A model generated the notes under the pieces. The model was given only the letters and a program-made list of their open reading frames with translations, did not search any database and was not told the DNA's origin. Shown one piece after another: positions 1 through 7,909 of a DNA stretch of 21,442 bases. Positions within the stretch are counted from its first letter, which is position 1; the number at the start of each line of letters is the position of its first letter. The position numbers and the translations under genes are program-made. This stretch comes from Rhodospirillaceae bacterium (GTDB lineage: Bacteria; Pseudomonadota; Alphaproteobacteria; Puniceispirillales; Puniceispirillaceae), in NCBI GenBank assembly GCA_002731315.1, contig PCBG01000004.1, positions 110,045 to 131,486 of the forward strand, given 5' to 3'.

Positions 1-1161
1 AAGCAGGCGTGCTTGCGCGGTCTCATCAATGATATCTGCGGCATCCTCGCGAATGGACGGAGCTCCGTCATGTAGCAGATAATCAATATTGTCGACAATA
101 TCGAGATGGGTTTTTGCACGGTCTTTCAAATGAGGCATCAGCGCCGTAATCCGCGAAGCGGCATCTGGACTGGTCGCATCAATGTGCGGTGCCAGCATCG
201 CGAACACCGCATCGTCTGCCATATAGCGCAGATAATGGCTGTTGATATCTTTCAGCTTGTCGCTGTCAAAACGCGCGGGAGATTTGCCGATGCGCGAAAG
301 GTCAAAGGCAGTAATGGCGTCTGCACGGCCCATCAAGTCCTCTTCGCTATAGCTCCAGCCGAGACCCATCAGGTAATTGACCATAGCATCGGGCAGAAAC
401 CCCATGTCACGATAGGCCTCAACGCCGAGTGCGCCATGCCGCTTTGACAATTTAGCGCCATCAGCCCCATGGATCAGCGGAATATGGGCAAAGATCGGGA
501 CATCCCATCCCATGCTGCGATAGACCATCACCTGCCGAAAGGCATTATTCAGGTGATCATCCCCGCGGATGACATGGGTGATGCCCATATCATGGTCGTC
601 AACAACCACTGCAAGCATATAGGTGGGGCTGGAATCGGCGCGCAGGATTACCATGTCGTCAAGCTGGCCGTTCTTTACCGTGACAATGCCTTGTACCGCA
701 TCCTCAATAGTGATTTCTCCTGTATCAGGCATGCGCATGCGTACCACAAAGGGCCTGTCTTCCGCACTATCCGGGCTTCGCGCCTTATCACGCCAGGGCG
801 ATCGTACCGGCTTGCCTTCGGCATGCGCCGCATCGCGCAGCGCCGTCAGTTCTCCGGCATCCAGGTAGCAGCGGTAGGCGGCACCGTTTTGTAGCAAGGC
901 GTTTGCCACCTCAATATGCCGGTCTGCGCGTTCAGACTGGCTGACAGCGGCCTCATCGCCGTGCAGCCCAAGCCATGCCAGCCCATCATGAATAGCAGCA
1001 ATAGCATCATCGGTTGAGCGTTGCTTGTCCGTATCCTCGATCCGTAACAGATATCTGCCGCCATGGTGCCGCGCGAACAGCCAATTGAACAGCGCGGTAC
1101 GTGCGCCGCCGATATGCAGATATCCAGTTGGGGAGGGGGCAAAACGGGTGACTACACTCAT
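1..1161 (-). CDS. gltX: Glutamyl-tRNA synthetase, N-terminal 387 residues (cut by window edge)
   Basis: Class I aminoacyl-tRNA synthetase that attaches glutamate to tRNA-Glu in the cytoplasm. Reading 1161 down to base 1 is open throughout with no stop, so the gene continues past the left edge. The product starts MSVVTRFAPSPTGYLHIGG, which contains the HIGH-type ATP signature. RIEDTD follows at about residue 45, and the second signature appears as the KLSKR form of KMSKS in GAKLSKRHG. VIRGDDHLNN and NYLMGLGWS are further family hallmarks. About 80-100 C-terminal residues of the anticodon-binding domain are missing because of the window edge. The ATG at 1159-1161 is the natural start by alignment, though the ribosome site (AACAGAAG) is weak. 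It lies 170 nt downstream of lexA in the same direction, and I see no clear terminator between them. Many alphaproteobacteria carry two gltX copies, so a tRNA-Gln-charging paralogue cannot be excluded. Confidence 0.95.
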   Translation of the reverse strand, partial: MSVVTRFAPSPTGYLHIGGARTALFNWLFARHHGGRYLLRIEDTDKQRSTDDAIAAIHDGLAWLGLHGDEAAVSQSERADRHIEVANALLQNGAAYRCYLDAGELTALRDAAHAEGKPVRSPWRDKARSPDSAEDRPFVVRMRMPDTGEITIEDAVQGIVTVKNGQLDDMVILRADSSPTYMLAVVVDDHDMGITHVIRGDDHLNNAFRQVMVYRSMGWDVPIFAHIPLIHGADGAKLSKRHGALGVEAYRDMGFLPDAMVNYLMGLGWSYSEEDLMGRADAITAFDLSRIGKSPARFDSDKLKDINSHYLRYMADDAVFAMLAPHIDATSPDAASRITALMPHLKDRAKTHLDIVDNIDYLLHDGAPSIREDAADIIDETAQARLL

Positions 1162-1331
1162 CTTCTGTTAAGGCCTCGCTGCTAGACGGACGGTCCGGGT
1201 ATCTGTCTTGCCTGTATTGGCGAAACTGGCGGCATCCTACACGAGGCGTTGGCATCATGGCGAGGAGAAAGCACCATTTTTCTGGTCCCTGAACAGCGCG
1301 AAGACCCTTTGATATTGTAGGACAGCAGTGG

Positions 1332-1970
1332 TCAGTATTTACGGATCAATCCGGTCAGCCGGCCCTGAACCTCGATATCATTTGTCTGGAAATAGCGGGT
1401 TTCATATTTCGGGTTTTCCGCCTGCAGACCAATGCGACCCGGCTCTTTCAGCAAAGTTTTCAACGTAGCTTCCTGCTTTTGGATCAATGCGACAACAATT
1501 TCGCCATGATTGGCCGTGCTTGACCGCTCAATCACCACCGTGTCCCCTTCCAGAATGCCGGCTTCAATCATCGAGTCACCAATGATTTCGAGGGCAAAGT
1601 GCTCACCACGGCCCAGCATGCTGGCAGGCACTTCCATTTGGTTGCTGGGGTCACTTAGCGCTTCAATCGGTGTGCCCGCAGCGATCCGGCCCAAAAGCGG
1701 CAGGCTGACGGCGTCGGCAGCCACAGCAACATTGCGTCCTATGGCTTCAGCCGCCGCATTCACCGGCTTCAGGATTTCAATTGCACGTGCTCGGTTGGCA
1801 AGCCGGCGAATATGCCCACGTTCTTCCAAGCCCGACACAAGCCGGTGTATGCCTGACTTTGATGCCAGTCCCAGGGCATCCCGCATTTCATCAAATGACG
1901 GTGGCACATCGCTTTTTTGGGCGTGTGCTGTCAGGAAATCGAGAAGCTCTTTCTGTTTTTTGGTCAGCAT
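1332..1970 (-). CDS. lexA: LexA, SOS-response repressor and self-cleaving protease
   Basis: Represses DNA-damage genes and cleaves itself when RecA filaments form. From the chosen start the protein is 212 residues. It begins MLTKKQKELLDFL with the winged-helix domain (about 1-65, recognition region SKSGIHRLVSGLEERG), then a linker and the peptidase S24 domain. The cleavage site is Ala98-Gly99 in IAAGTP. The catalytic pair is Ser133 in GDSM and Lys171 in EATLKTL. The 35- and 38-residue spacings match those of known LexA closely (35 and 37 in E. coli). I chose the ATG at 1968-1970 because GAGG lies just upstream and the protein then begins as family members do; a reading frame extends 21 codons further upstream, but that part overlaps the operator. 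An SOS operator directly upstream implies autoregulation. It follows moeA in the same direction. Confidence 0.96.
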   Translation of the reverse strand: MLTKKQKELLDFLTAHAQKSDVPPSFDEMRDALGLASKSGIHRLVSGLEERGHIRRLANRARAIEILKPVNAAAEAIGRNVAVAADAVSLPLLGRIAAGTPIEALSDPSNQMEVPASMLGRGEHFALEIIGDSMIEAGILEGDTVVIERSSTANHGEIVVALIQKQEATLKTLLKEPGRIGLQAENPKYETRYFQTNDIEVQGRLTGLIRKY

Positions 1971-1993
1971 TTGCAACCTCATATTCCGCAATA

Positions 1994-2019
1994 GTTCTCT
2001 TAATGTTCTATCAATGTTC
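1994..2019 (-). promoter_or_regulatory. Double overlapping SOS box (three GTTC half-sites)
   Basis: On the plus strand the sequence reads GTTC-N7-GTTC-N7-GTTC, with half-sites at 1994-1997, 2005-2008 and 2016-2019 and AT-rich spacers. The alphaproteobacterial LexA operator is a direct repeat GTTC-N7-GTTC, so two registered sites (1994-2008 and 2005-2019) overlap by one half-site. The array ends 24 nt before the lexA start codon, a suitable place for blocking transcription start. Confidence 0.88.
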
Positions 2020-2074
2020 CTTTTTATTTGCAAGAGGCATGGAACAAAAGGGGATCTGTAAGGATGCGTTGCCG

Positions 2075-3325
2075 TTACAGGCGTGGATCAAGGACGACGA
2101 CCTGTACCACATCTCCAGCAGCCCGTGATGGGTCAAATGGCGGGCGCACTACCAGCGCGTTTGCAGCGGCAAACACGCCAATCATTGAGCTGTCCTGCTG
2201 TGCTGCCGGCGTAACAATGGCATTGCCATGATCGTCGTGGCTTAGCACTGACCGCAGATAATCCTGACGCCGGTCATTTTCTGGCAGATCGGTGGTCAGC
2301 ACGGCGCTGGTGATAGTGGGTTCATAGTCGTACCCGGCAAGCCGCGCCAACGCCGGGCGCAGAAAAATCAGAGCGCAGACGGCACTTGAGACCGGGTTTC
2401 CGGGTAGGCCAAGCAGGGGAATTCCGTCTATCTGCCCATGGATCAGGGGTTTGCCGGGGCGCATTGCAATCTTCCAGAAATCCATCGCCGCGCCGCTGTG
2501 TGAAAGGTCGTCGGCAATATGGTCATGCGAACCGACCGAAGCCCCGCCGGTGGTTACAATCAATTGCAGTGGCTGGCTGGCAGCGCGCACATGTGCCAGC
2601 ACGGCGCCCGGCTGGTCGGCAGCGGTGCCAAGATCAACAGGTATGCCGCCGCATTGCGCAACAAAACTGGCAAGATAGATGGCATTCGAGGAATAAATTT
2701 GCCCGGGTTTCAGCGGCGTGCCGGGACTGGCCAGCTCGTCACCTGTTGACAGTATCCCGATTTGGGGCTGGTCCCAAACCTCGGCCGACACATGGCCGGC
2801 CGATACCGCCAGCGCGATTGCTCGCGCCGACAGCCATGTGCCAGCTTTCAAAATGACCTCGCCTGCCGTCACATCGAGACTGGCCGGTCGGATATAGGTG
2901 CCGGATGCAACTATTTCGCGGGGTATGACCGTCGCGCCATCAGTTTCGACTGTCGCATCGGCATCTTCCTGCAGCAAAATGGCATCCGCACCTGCCGGCA
3001 AAACCGCGCCGGTAAAAATCCTGACCGTCTGCCTTGGGCCGATTTCGCCATCAAAAGGGTGCCCGGCTGCAGATTCGCCAATACGCGTCAGCGGTGTGCC
3101 GGGCGCGCAATCCGCAGCGCATACGGCATAGCCGTCCATGGCAGACAGATCATGTGCTGGTAGGTTGACCTGAGCGACAAGATCGGATGCCAGTGTGCGT
3201 CCATTGGCTTGTGCAAGCGCGACGTGACTTGCCGTTAGCGGCGCGAGCCCATCAAGGATGCGTGCCAATGCTGTTTCGACTGATAACAGCGATGATGCAC
3301 TATTTGAGACAGGGTCACGCGGCAT
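2075..3325 (-). CDS. moeA: Molybdopterin molybdenumtransferase MoeA
   Basis: Inserts molybdate into adenylylated molybdopterin in the last step of molybdenum cofactor synthesis, in the cytosol. The 416-residue length is normal. Family marks in order are [14 protein letters not shown] near residue 55, the [15 protein letters not shown] segment near 105, and in the MogA-like domain LSTGDEL near 190, [12 protein letters not shown] near 260, MRPGKPL near 290 and GLPGNPVSS near 305. A MoeA C-terminal domain follows. The start codon overlaps the end of moaC by 11 nt, indicating translational coupling. The stop at 2075-2077 lies about 55 nt from the upstream edge of the lexA operator, so lexA could receive read-through. 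Confidence 0.96.
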   Translation of the reverse strand: MPRDPVSNSASSLLSVETALARILDGLAPLTASHVALAQANGRTLASDLVAQVNLPAHDLSAMDGYAVCAADCAPGTPLTRIGESAAGHPFDGEIGPRQTVRIFTGAVLPAGADAILLQEDADATVETDGATVIPREIVASGTYIRPASLDVTAGEVILKAGTWLSARAIALAVSAGHVSAEVWDQPQIGILSTGDELASPGTPLKPGQIYSSNAIYLASFVAQCGGIPVDLGTAADQPGAVLAHVRAASQPLQLIVTTGGASVGSHDHIADDLSHSGAAMDFWKIAMRPGKPLIHGQIDGIPLLGLPGNPVSSAVCALIFLRPALARLAGYDYEPTITSAVLTTDLPENDRRQDYLRSVLSHDDHGNAIVTPAAQQDSSMIGVFAAANALVVRPPFDPSRAAGDVVQVVVLDPRL

Positions 3326-3791
3326 TGAAATCGCCCGATTTGCCCCCGGATTTATGGATTAACCGGATAGCGCCGATCCGCATGCCGCGATCCACTGCCT
3401 TGCACATGTCATATATGGTTAGGGCGGCAACCGAGACAGCAGTCATGGCTTCCATCTCGATGCCGGTACGCCCGGTAACCGTGCATGTTGCGGTGATCCG
3501 CACACCTGGCAGAGCGTCATCAAGCTCAAGGTCCACCGCGACATGGTCAAGGCCAAGCGGGTGGCATAGCGGGATCAGGCTGGCGGTCTTTTTGGCCCCC
3601 ATGATACCGGCAAGGCGGGCGACGCCCAATACATCCCCCTTGCCGAAATCTCCGGCACGGATCTTTTCCAGCGTTTTAGCGGCCATGCTTATTTCGCCAC
3701 AGGCAATCGCGCGCCGATTGGTAATCTGCTTACTGCCGATATCAACCATGTAGGCGCGTCCGTCAGCATCAAAATGCGTCAACTCTGCCAT
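3315..3791 (-). CDS. moaC: Cyclic pyranopterin monophosphate synthase MoaC
   Basis: Converts the GTP-derived cyclic intermediate made by MoaA into cyclic pyranopterin monophosphate, early in molybdenum cofactor synthesis. The 158-residue protein matches the family's usual length. It begins with [15 protein letters not shown] and carries the conserved [13 protein letters not shown] segment near residue 75, the [19 protein letters not shown] stretch near 110 and the [12 protein letters not shown] segment near 128. A GGGAG ribosome site precedes the ATG. It sits 24 nt after trpC and overlaps moeA by 11 nt. No moaA is in the window, so the first step must be encoded elsewhere. Confidence 0.96.
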   Translation of the reverse strand: MAELTHFDADGRAYMVDIGSKQITNRRAIACGEISMAAKTLEKIRAGDFGKGDVLGVARLAGIMGAKKTASLIPLCHPLGLDHVAVDLELDDALPGVRITATCTVTGRTGIEMEAMTAVSVAALTIYDMCKAVDRGMRIGAIRLIHKSGGKSGDFNAA

Positions 3792-3815
3792 GAAGGACTC
3801 CCTTATGCCTTGTGT

Positions 3816-4625
3816 TCAGGCCGCCCGCGGCGGAACCGGGTTGGACAGAATAGTCGCGGTGGCGTCGCTGACATCTTCTGCGCGCATCAGCGATTCCCCG
3901 ATCAGGAAACAACGTGCGCCGCTCGCCGCCATATGAGCAAGGTCAGCCGGGGTAAACAGTCCGCTTTCTGCGATGGCAATCCTGTCTGATGGCAGATGTG
4001 GCAGCATGGCCGCACCGACATCAAGCGAAATGCTCATCGTCTTCAGGTTGCGGTTGTTGATCCCCATCAACCGCGAGCGCAATTTACAGGCACGTTCCAG
4101 TTCACCCGCATCATGCACTTCGATCAGCACATCCATGCTATGGTCGAAGGCACATGATTCCAGTTCGGCAGCCAGCACATCATCTAGAGCAGCCATGATC
4201 AGCAGGATGCAGTCAGCGCCGAGTGCGCGCGATTCAGTGATCTGTATCGGATCAATCATGAAATCCTTGCGTAGGACCGGCAGCGATACCGCGTTTCGCG
4301 CGGCCACCAGAAATTCTGACGACCCCTGAAACCAGCGTGTGTCTGTCAATACCGAAAGGCAGGTAGCGCCACCATCCTGATAGGCGCGTGCCAGTGTTGC
4401 CGGGTCAAAGTCGCTGCGAATCAGCCCTTTTGACGGCGAGGCTTTCTTCAGCTCGGCTATAAGCCCGTATCTTTCGGCCGAGGCGCGTGCCAGTGCATCA
4501 GCGAATCCGCGTACAGGTGACGCCGCTGCCGCTTCAGATTCCAACGTCGACAGGCTGGTCTGGGCTTTCAGCAAAGCCACTTCCTCGCCCTTGCCGTCGA
4601 TAATTTTTGCCAGCACATCCAACAT
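3816..4625 (-). CDS. trpC: Indole-3-glycerol phosphate synthase TrpC
   Basis: Closes the indole ring in tryptophan synthesis, using the carboxyphenylamino-deoxyribulose phosphate made after TrpD. The 269-residue single-domain TIM barrel is not fused to TrpF. Family marks are AELKKASPSKGLI near residue 70 (catalytic Glu and Lys), LSVLTDTRWFQGS near 110, LRKDFMIDP near 135 with the catalytic Lys, INNRNLKT near 205 and the phosphate-binding IAESG near 235. A reading frame runs 21 codons further upstream inside trpD, but the ATG at 4623-4625 gives the normal N-terminus (MLDVLAKI) and starts one base after the trpD stop, so the two genes are tightly coupled. Confidence 0.96.
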   Translation of the reverse strand: MLDVLAKIIDGKGEEVALLKAQTSLSTLESEAAAASPVRGFADALARASAERYGLIAELKKASPSKGLIRSDFDPATLARAYQDGGATCLSVLTDTRWFQGSSEFLVAARNAVSLPVLRKDFMIDPIQITESRALGADCILLIMAALDDVLAAELESCAFDHSMDVLIEVHDAGELERACKLRSRLMGINNRNLKTMSISLDVGAAMLPHLPSDRIAIAESGLFTPADLAHMAASGARCFLIGESLMRAEDVSDATATILSNPVPPRAA

Positions 4626-4626
4626 C

Positions 4627-5652
4627 TTATTCTGCTTCTTCGTTTGTAATCGTAACCAGACGATCCAGCGTTGCCATGGCACGCCCATCAGCGATCGAGT
4701 CTGCAGCCCGTTCTGCTGCTGTGGTCAAGGTTTCTTCATGCCCGCCGCCAACAAGAGCTGCCGCCGCATTCAATAACACCACATCTCGATAAGGGCCTGT
4801 TTCGCCAGTCAACACGTCGCGAAGACTGGCTGCGTTTTCATCTGGCGTGCCGCCGTGCAATGCGTCGATGCTGACTTGATCAATGCCGATATCAGCAGGG
4901 ACGATGGTAAATTCACGGACGGCACCATTGGCAAGCGCGGCTACCTTGGTTGGCCCGGTGCTGGATACCTCATCTAGCCCGTCAGCACCATGCACCACCC
5001 AGGCATGTGTTGTACCGAGTTGATGAAGCGCATGTGCGAAAGGTACACACAGCGCCGGGTCGAAAACGCCGACCATTATGCGTTTGACCAGTGCCGGATT
5101 GGCAAGCGGGCCCAGCGAGTTGAAAATGGTGCGGATGCCGAGATCGGCACGCACTGGCGCGACATGGCGCATCGCCGCATGATGCCGCGGCGCCATCAGG
5201 AAGCAAATGCCGGCGACATCGAGTGCTGTGCTTACCTGTGCTATGTCACAATCCAGCTTAATGCCAAGGCAGGATAATACATCTGCCGAACCGCTCAGCG
5301 ATGACACCGCCTTATTGCCATGTTTTGCGACGGGTACGCCGGCGCCTGCCACTACAAAGGCAGTCGCTGTTGAAATATTATAGGTGCCTACACCATCCCC
5401 GCCTGTGCCAACAATATCCATGGCGGTTTCGGGCGCTTGGATCGTTGTGGCCTTCTGGCGCATCACCGTGGCCGCAGCAACAATATCCTCGACCCGTTCG
5501 CCGCGCAGTTTCAATGCCGTCAGAAATGCCGCAATCTGGATTGGACTGACATCGCCTTCCATAATTGAATCAAACGCACTCTTTATCATGTCCGCAGCGG
5601 GCATGTCCCCTTCGGTCAGGGTGCGCAGGCAGTCACGCATGACATTGGTCAT
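4627..5652 (-). CDS. trpD: Anthranilate phosphoribosyltransferase TrpD
   Basis: Joins anthranilate to PRPP, the second committed step of tryptophan synthesis. The product is 341 residues. The glycosyltransferase N-terminal helical domain (about 1-70) contains SPIQIAAFLTALKLRGE. The PRPP loop GTGGDGVGTYN follows at about residue 80, then VAKHGNKAVSS near 105 and LGIRTIFNSLGPLANP near 165. The segment usually written SSKSGSAD reads SSLSGSAD here, a Lys to Leu change I cannot interpret. I chose the ATG at 5650-5652 because GAGAGG lies six bases upstream; an earlier in-frame ATG at 5683-5685 lacks a site. trpG, the usual upstream partner, is not intact here, and only a remnant lies at 7.8 kb. Confidence 0.95.
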   Translation of the reverse strand: MTNVMRDCLRTLTEGDMPAADMIKSAFDSIMEGDVSPIQIAAFLTALKLRGERVEDIVAAATVMRQKATTIQAPETAMDIVGTGGDGVGTYNISTATAFVVAGAGVPVAKHGNKAVSSLSGSADVLSCLGIKLDCDIAQVSTALDVAGICFLMAPRHHAAMRHVAPVRADLGIRTIFNSLGPLANPALVKRIMVGVFDPALCVPFAHALHQLGTTHAWVVHGADGLDEVSSTGPTKVAALANGAVREFTIVPADIGIDQVSIDALHGGTPDENAASLRDVLTGETGPYRDVVLLNAAAALVGGGHEETLTTAAERAADSIADGRAMATLDRLVTITNEEAE

Positions 5653-5718
5653 CGGCGGCCTCTCGGCATGGTTGGCGGGGATCATGGCAATCTTGCCGCT
5701 ACCCAGTGGCTCACTTAT

Positions 5719-5736
5719 TGGCCGGGTACCCGGCCA
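5719..5736 (-). promoter_or_regulatory. 18-nt perfect palindrome at the trpD transcription start
   Basis: TGGCCGGGTACCCGGCCA is its own reverse complement over 18 bases. It begins about where transcription from the trpD promoter should start, 67 nt before the trpD start codon. As DNA it could be an operator; as RNA it could fold into a 7-bp hairpin with a GTAC loop at the very 5' end of the message. There is no U-tract after it, so it is not a terminator. Confidence 0.5.
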
Positions 5737-5743
5737 CTTTCAG

Positions 5744-5772
5744 ACTATATGAAGCCGGCTCTTCAAAGGCAA
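5744..5772 (-). promoter_or_regulatory. Predicted sigma-70-type promoter for trpD-trpC-moaC-moeA
   Basis: On the minus strand a -35 TTGCCT (5767-5772) and a -10 TATAGT (5744-5749) are separated by exactly 17 bases. The predicted start near 5737 leaves an untranslated leader of about 85 nt before trpD. This gives trpD its own promoter, fitting the absence of an intact trpG upstream. Confidence 0.55.
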
Positions 5773-5946
5773 GATAGGTGCGCGCCAACATCAAACTTGG
5801 CAAGTCACAACTCGTTTTTCTAAAGACCGAAGCAGGCAGATCTGCCATTTGTTGCTGGAAATTTCAGGATATTTGCAAATTAATTCTATTTTCTAGGCCA
5901 ATACTGGGCTGAATTTTGCTTTTTTGAAAAATGTAAATGATTTGTT

Positions 5947-5973
5947 TTGCAAAAGGCCAACGCCGGGGATAAC
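5947..5973 (+). promoter_or_regulatory. Possible promoter of the metY leader
   Basis: TTGCAA (5947-5952) and GATAAC (5968-5973) are 15 bases apart, shorter than ideal. A start about seven bases later would put the first RNA base at or just before the riboswitch stem at 5982, as is common for SAM-II leaders. The call rests mainly on this placement. Confidence 0.3.
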
Positions 5974-5980
5974 GTTTTGT

Positions 5981-6036
5981 TATCGCCGATTTAATGATCA
6001 ACTTGCGGGCGATCAAAAAATGCAGCTAAAGCGCGC
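5981..6036 (+). promoter_or_regulatory. SAM-II-like riboswitch aptamer in the metY leader
   Basis: Stem P1 is ATCGCC (5982-5987) pairing with GGCGAT (6008-6013). The loop opens with GATTTAA (5988-5994) directly after P1 and later contains CTTGC (6002-6006). An A-rich joining segment then leads to GCAGCTAAAG (6022-6031). This order of stem, GAUUUAA loop, UUGC, closing stem, A-rich strand and GCUAAA is the hallmark layout of the SAM-II pseudoknot, known mainly from alphaproteobacterial and marine metagenomic methionine genes. It lies about 270 nt before an O-acetylhomoserine sulfhydrylase gene, a typical SAM-II target, and is followed by a terminator. I recognised it by eye and did not run a covariance model. 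Confidence 0.8.
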
Positions 6037-6057
6037 TCAAGGCCTTAAACGGTCGTT

Positions 6058-6085
6058 CGGTTCCAAGAGACGGAAATCTGAACCG
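6058..6085 (+). promoter_or_regulatory. Possible antiterminator hairpin of the metY leader
   Basis: CGGTTC (6058-6063) can pair with GAACCG (6080-6085). The second arm overlaps the 5' arm of the following terminator (6082-6087), so the two hairpins exclude each other. This is what a riboswitch expression platform needs, although how ligand binding would tip the balance is not clear from the sequence. Confidence 0.4.
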
Positions 6086-6129
6086 CCACGGGAAGCGCAA
6101 AAATATGCGCTGACGCGGCGGTTTTTTTA
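6082..6129 (+). terminator. Rho-independent terminator in the metY leader
   Basis: An outer stem ACCGCC (6082-6087) with GGCGGT (6117-6122) encloses an inner stem AGCGCA (6094-6099) with TGCGCT (6106-6111). Seven T residues follow directly at 6122-6128. It lies between the SAM-II-like aptamer and metY, about 170 nt before the start codon, and is the likely off-switch when S-adenosylmethionine is plentiful. Confidence 0.8.
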
Positions 6130-6301
6130 TGGCCTGTATTTCCTGGCCAGTTTAACCCGCCTCACGATAGCGCAAAAGCAGTTTTAGGGGATCTTCTGTG
6201 GTGGAAGGTGCCAGGGGCTGACCACCCTTCAATCGGTTGGGCATTTGATTTCAGCTTGTGCGCCCCGGCATAACGCCCAAAGCACTAAAGAGGAGACGAA
6301 C

Positions 6302-7624
6302 ATGTCAGACCTTAACACTACCAATCCCGCAACTCTGGCGCTTCATGCTGGTTATCGTGCCGACCCGGCAACCAACGCAGTTGCCGTTCCGATTTATCAG
6401 ACCACGTCCTATCAGTTTGGTTCTGCAGAGCAGGCGGCTAGTCTTTTTTGCCTGGCCGAGTTGGGGAATATCTACACAAGGATCATGAACCCGACTACCG
6501 ACGTTCTGGAACAGCGTCTGACAGCGCTGGAGGGCGGCGCTGCAGCTGTTGCCGTTTCATCGGGTCAGACAGCCAGTGCCTATGCCATCCAGAACCTTGT
6601 CACGGCTGGTGACAATATTGTCAGCTCGACAGATCTCTATGGCGGTACATGGAACCTGTTCAAAAACACCCTGGCGCAGCAGGGGGTCGAGGTGCGGTTT
6701 GTCGATCCGGCCAACCCGCAGGCTTTTGCAGAAGCCAGTGATTCCCGAACCCGTGCCTATTATGCCGAAACCCTGCCGAACCCGAAGCTGGAGGTGTTTC
6801 CAATCGGCGAGGTCGTGGATATCGGCCGTGAACGTGGCATTCCGCTGATTATCGATAACACCGCGGCCCCGCTTTTGACGCGTCCCTTTGATTATGGTGC
6901 CGCCATTATAGTGCATTCGCTGACCAAGTATATTGGCGGGCATGGCACCTCGATCGGTGGCATCATCATTGATGGTGGCAATTTCGATTGGACGGCCTAT
7001 CCGGATCAACAGCCTGCGCTGAACACCCCGGACCCGTCTTATCATGGCGCCATCTGGTCTGAGGCGGCAAAGCCGCTGGGGCCGATTGCCTATGCCCTCA
7101 AGGCAAGGGTGACAGTACTGCGTGATCTTGGCGGCGCGCTAAGCCCAACTAATGCCTTTCAGTTTATTCAGGGTCTGGAAACATTGCCGCTGCGTATTCG
7201 AGAGCATGTCAAAAATGCATCGGTGGTTGCAGATTTTCTGGCTGCACATTCGGCTGTTGCCTCAGTGAATTATCCGCGCTTGCACACAGGCACAGCGGCC
7301 CGCCGCGCGCATGCCTATCTCAAGGGCGGCTATGGCGGTCTCGTCGGGTTTGAGCTGAAAGGTGGGTTTGATTCGGGTCAGGCGTTCATCAACGCCCTTA
7401 AGCTCTTCTACCATGTCGCCAATATTGGTGACGCGAGGTCACTGGCAATCCATCCGGCATCGACCACACATTCGCAGTTGAATGAGGTGGAGCAACGCGA
7501 CACGGGTGTGACTGAAGGCTATGTGAGGCTGTCGGTTGGCATCGAGCATATCGACGATATCATTGCTGACCTGACACAGGCGCTTGATGCTGCCGGCAGC
7601 ACGCTGACAGAGGCGGCTGAATAA
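6302..7624 (+). CDS. metY: O-acetylhomoserine sulfhydrylase (aminocarboxypropyltransferase)
   Basis: A PLP enzyme that makes homocysteine directly from O-acetylhomoserine and sulfide, the direct-sulfhydrylation route to methionine. The 440-residue product is a full-length Cys/Met-metabolism PLP enzyme. It has TLALHAGYRADP at the start, VPIYQTTSYQF near 30, YTRIMNPT near 60, the SSGQTA cofactor-phosphate loop near 85, and the Schiff-base lysine Lys209 in VHSLTKYIGGHG. The long insertion after the lysine and the SQLNE segment near 395 fit the MetY group better than cystathionine synthases. The ATG at 6302 is preceded by AGGAGA at the right distance; the frame opens upstream at a poorer TTG. The leader carries a SAM-II-like riboswitch. 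hom, on the same precursor branch, lies 8 kb downstream. Confidence 0.95.
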   Translation: MSDLNTTNPATLALHAGYRADPATNAVAVPIYQTTSYQFGSAEQAASLFCLAELGNIYTRIMNPTTDVLEQRLTALEGGAAAVAVSSGQTASAYAIQNLVTAGDNIVSSTDLYGGTWNLFKNTLAQQGVEVRFVDPANPQAFAEASDSRTRAYYAETLPNPKLEVFPIGEVVDIGRERGIPLIIDNTAAPLLTRPFDYGAAIIVHSLTKYIGGHGTSIGGIIIDGGNFDWTAYPDQQPALNTPDPSYHGAIWSEAAKPLGPIAYALKARVTVLRDLGGALSPTNAFQFIQGLETLPLRIREHVKNASVVADFLAAHSAVASVNYPRLHTGTAARRAHAYLKGGYGGLVGFELKGGFDSGQAFINALKLFYHVANIGDARSLAIHPASTTHSQLNEVEQRDTGVTEGYVRLSVGIEHIDDIIADLTQALDAAGSTLTEAAE

Positions 7625-7661
7625 CGAGCAACATCACGCCAGATTCCTCCGGCAGTGGATC

Positions 7662-7702
7662 AAAGGGCCGCAGGATATTTCTCCTTCTCGCGGCCCTTTT
7701 TT
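7662..7702 (+). terminator. Rho-independent terminator after metY
   Basis: A perfect 10-bp stem, AAAGGGCCGC (7662-7671) with GCGGCCCTTT (7690-7699), closes an 18-nt loop and runs into six T residues. It starts 37 nt after the metY stop and ends the metY unit. Confidence 0.88.
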
Positions 7703-7747
7703 GTTGGCTGAGTTAATGCGGCTACAATGCTGGTAATGCAGATGTTT

Positions 7748-7828
7748 TTCGAAATCGGCACCGAGGTCTGACAGGAAATGCCATAAATTCCATATGAAGC
7801 TTTCATAATTGTCGATCAGAATGAACAT
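7748..7828 (-). pseudogene. trpG: trpG remnant (first 27 codons of anthranilate synthase component II)
   Basis: Translation from the ATG at 7826-7828 gives MFILIDNYESF, then NLWHFLSDLGADF. This matches the TrpG start, usually [24 protein letters not shown], nearly position for position. Homology ends at about 7748, and the frame then reads unrelated residues to a stop at 7634. The catalytic Cys-His-Glu residues of the glutaminase domain are therefore absent and the piece cannot work as an amidotransferase. It points toward trpD, 2.1 kb away, with metY and its leader in between, so a former trpG-trpD neighbourhood seems to have been split and most of trpG lost. No clear ribosome site precedes it. 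A working TrpG must come from elsewhere in the genome. Confidence 0.75.
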
Positions 7829-7909
7829 GAGCAGCGCCATGCCGCACACGGGAAATGGAAGCAAGTCACATTTTCGTTGTGACCCGCAGAGGCAGGCCGA
7901 ACAAGGCAC

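Noticed and set aside
1510..2061. 183-codon open frame on the plus strand
   Set aside because: It is antisense to lexA and its operator, with no coding signature.
5924..6187. 87-codon open frame in the metY leader
   Set aside because: It coincides with the riboswitch, antiterminator and terminator, and the translation looks random and basic.
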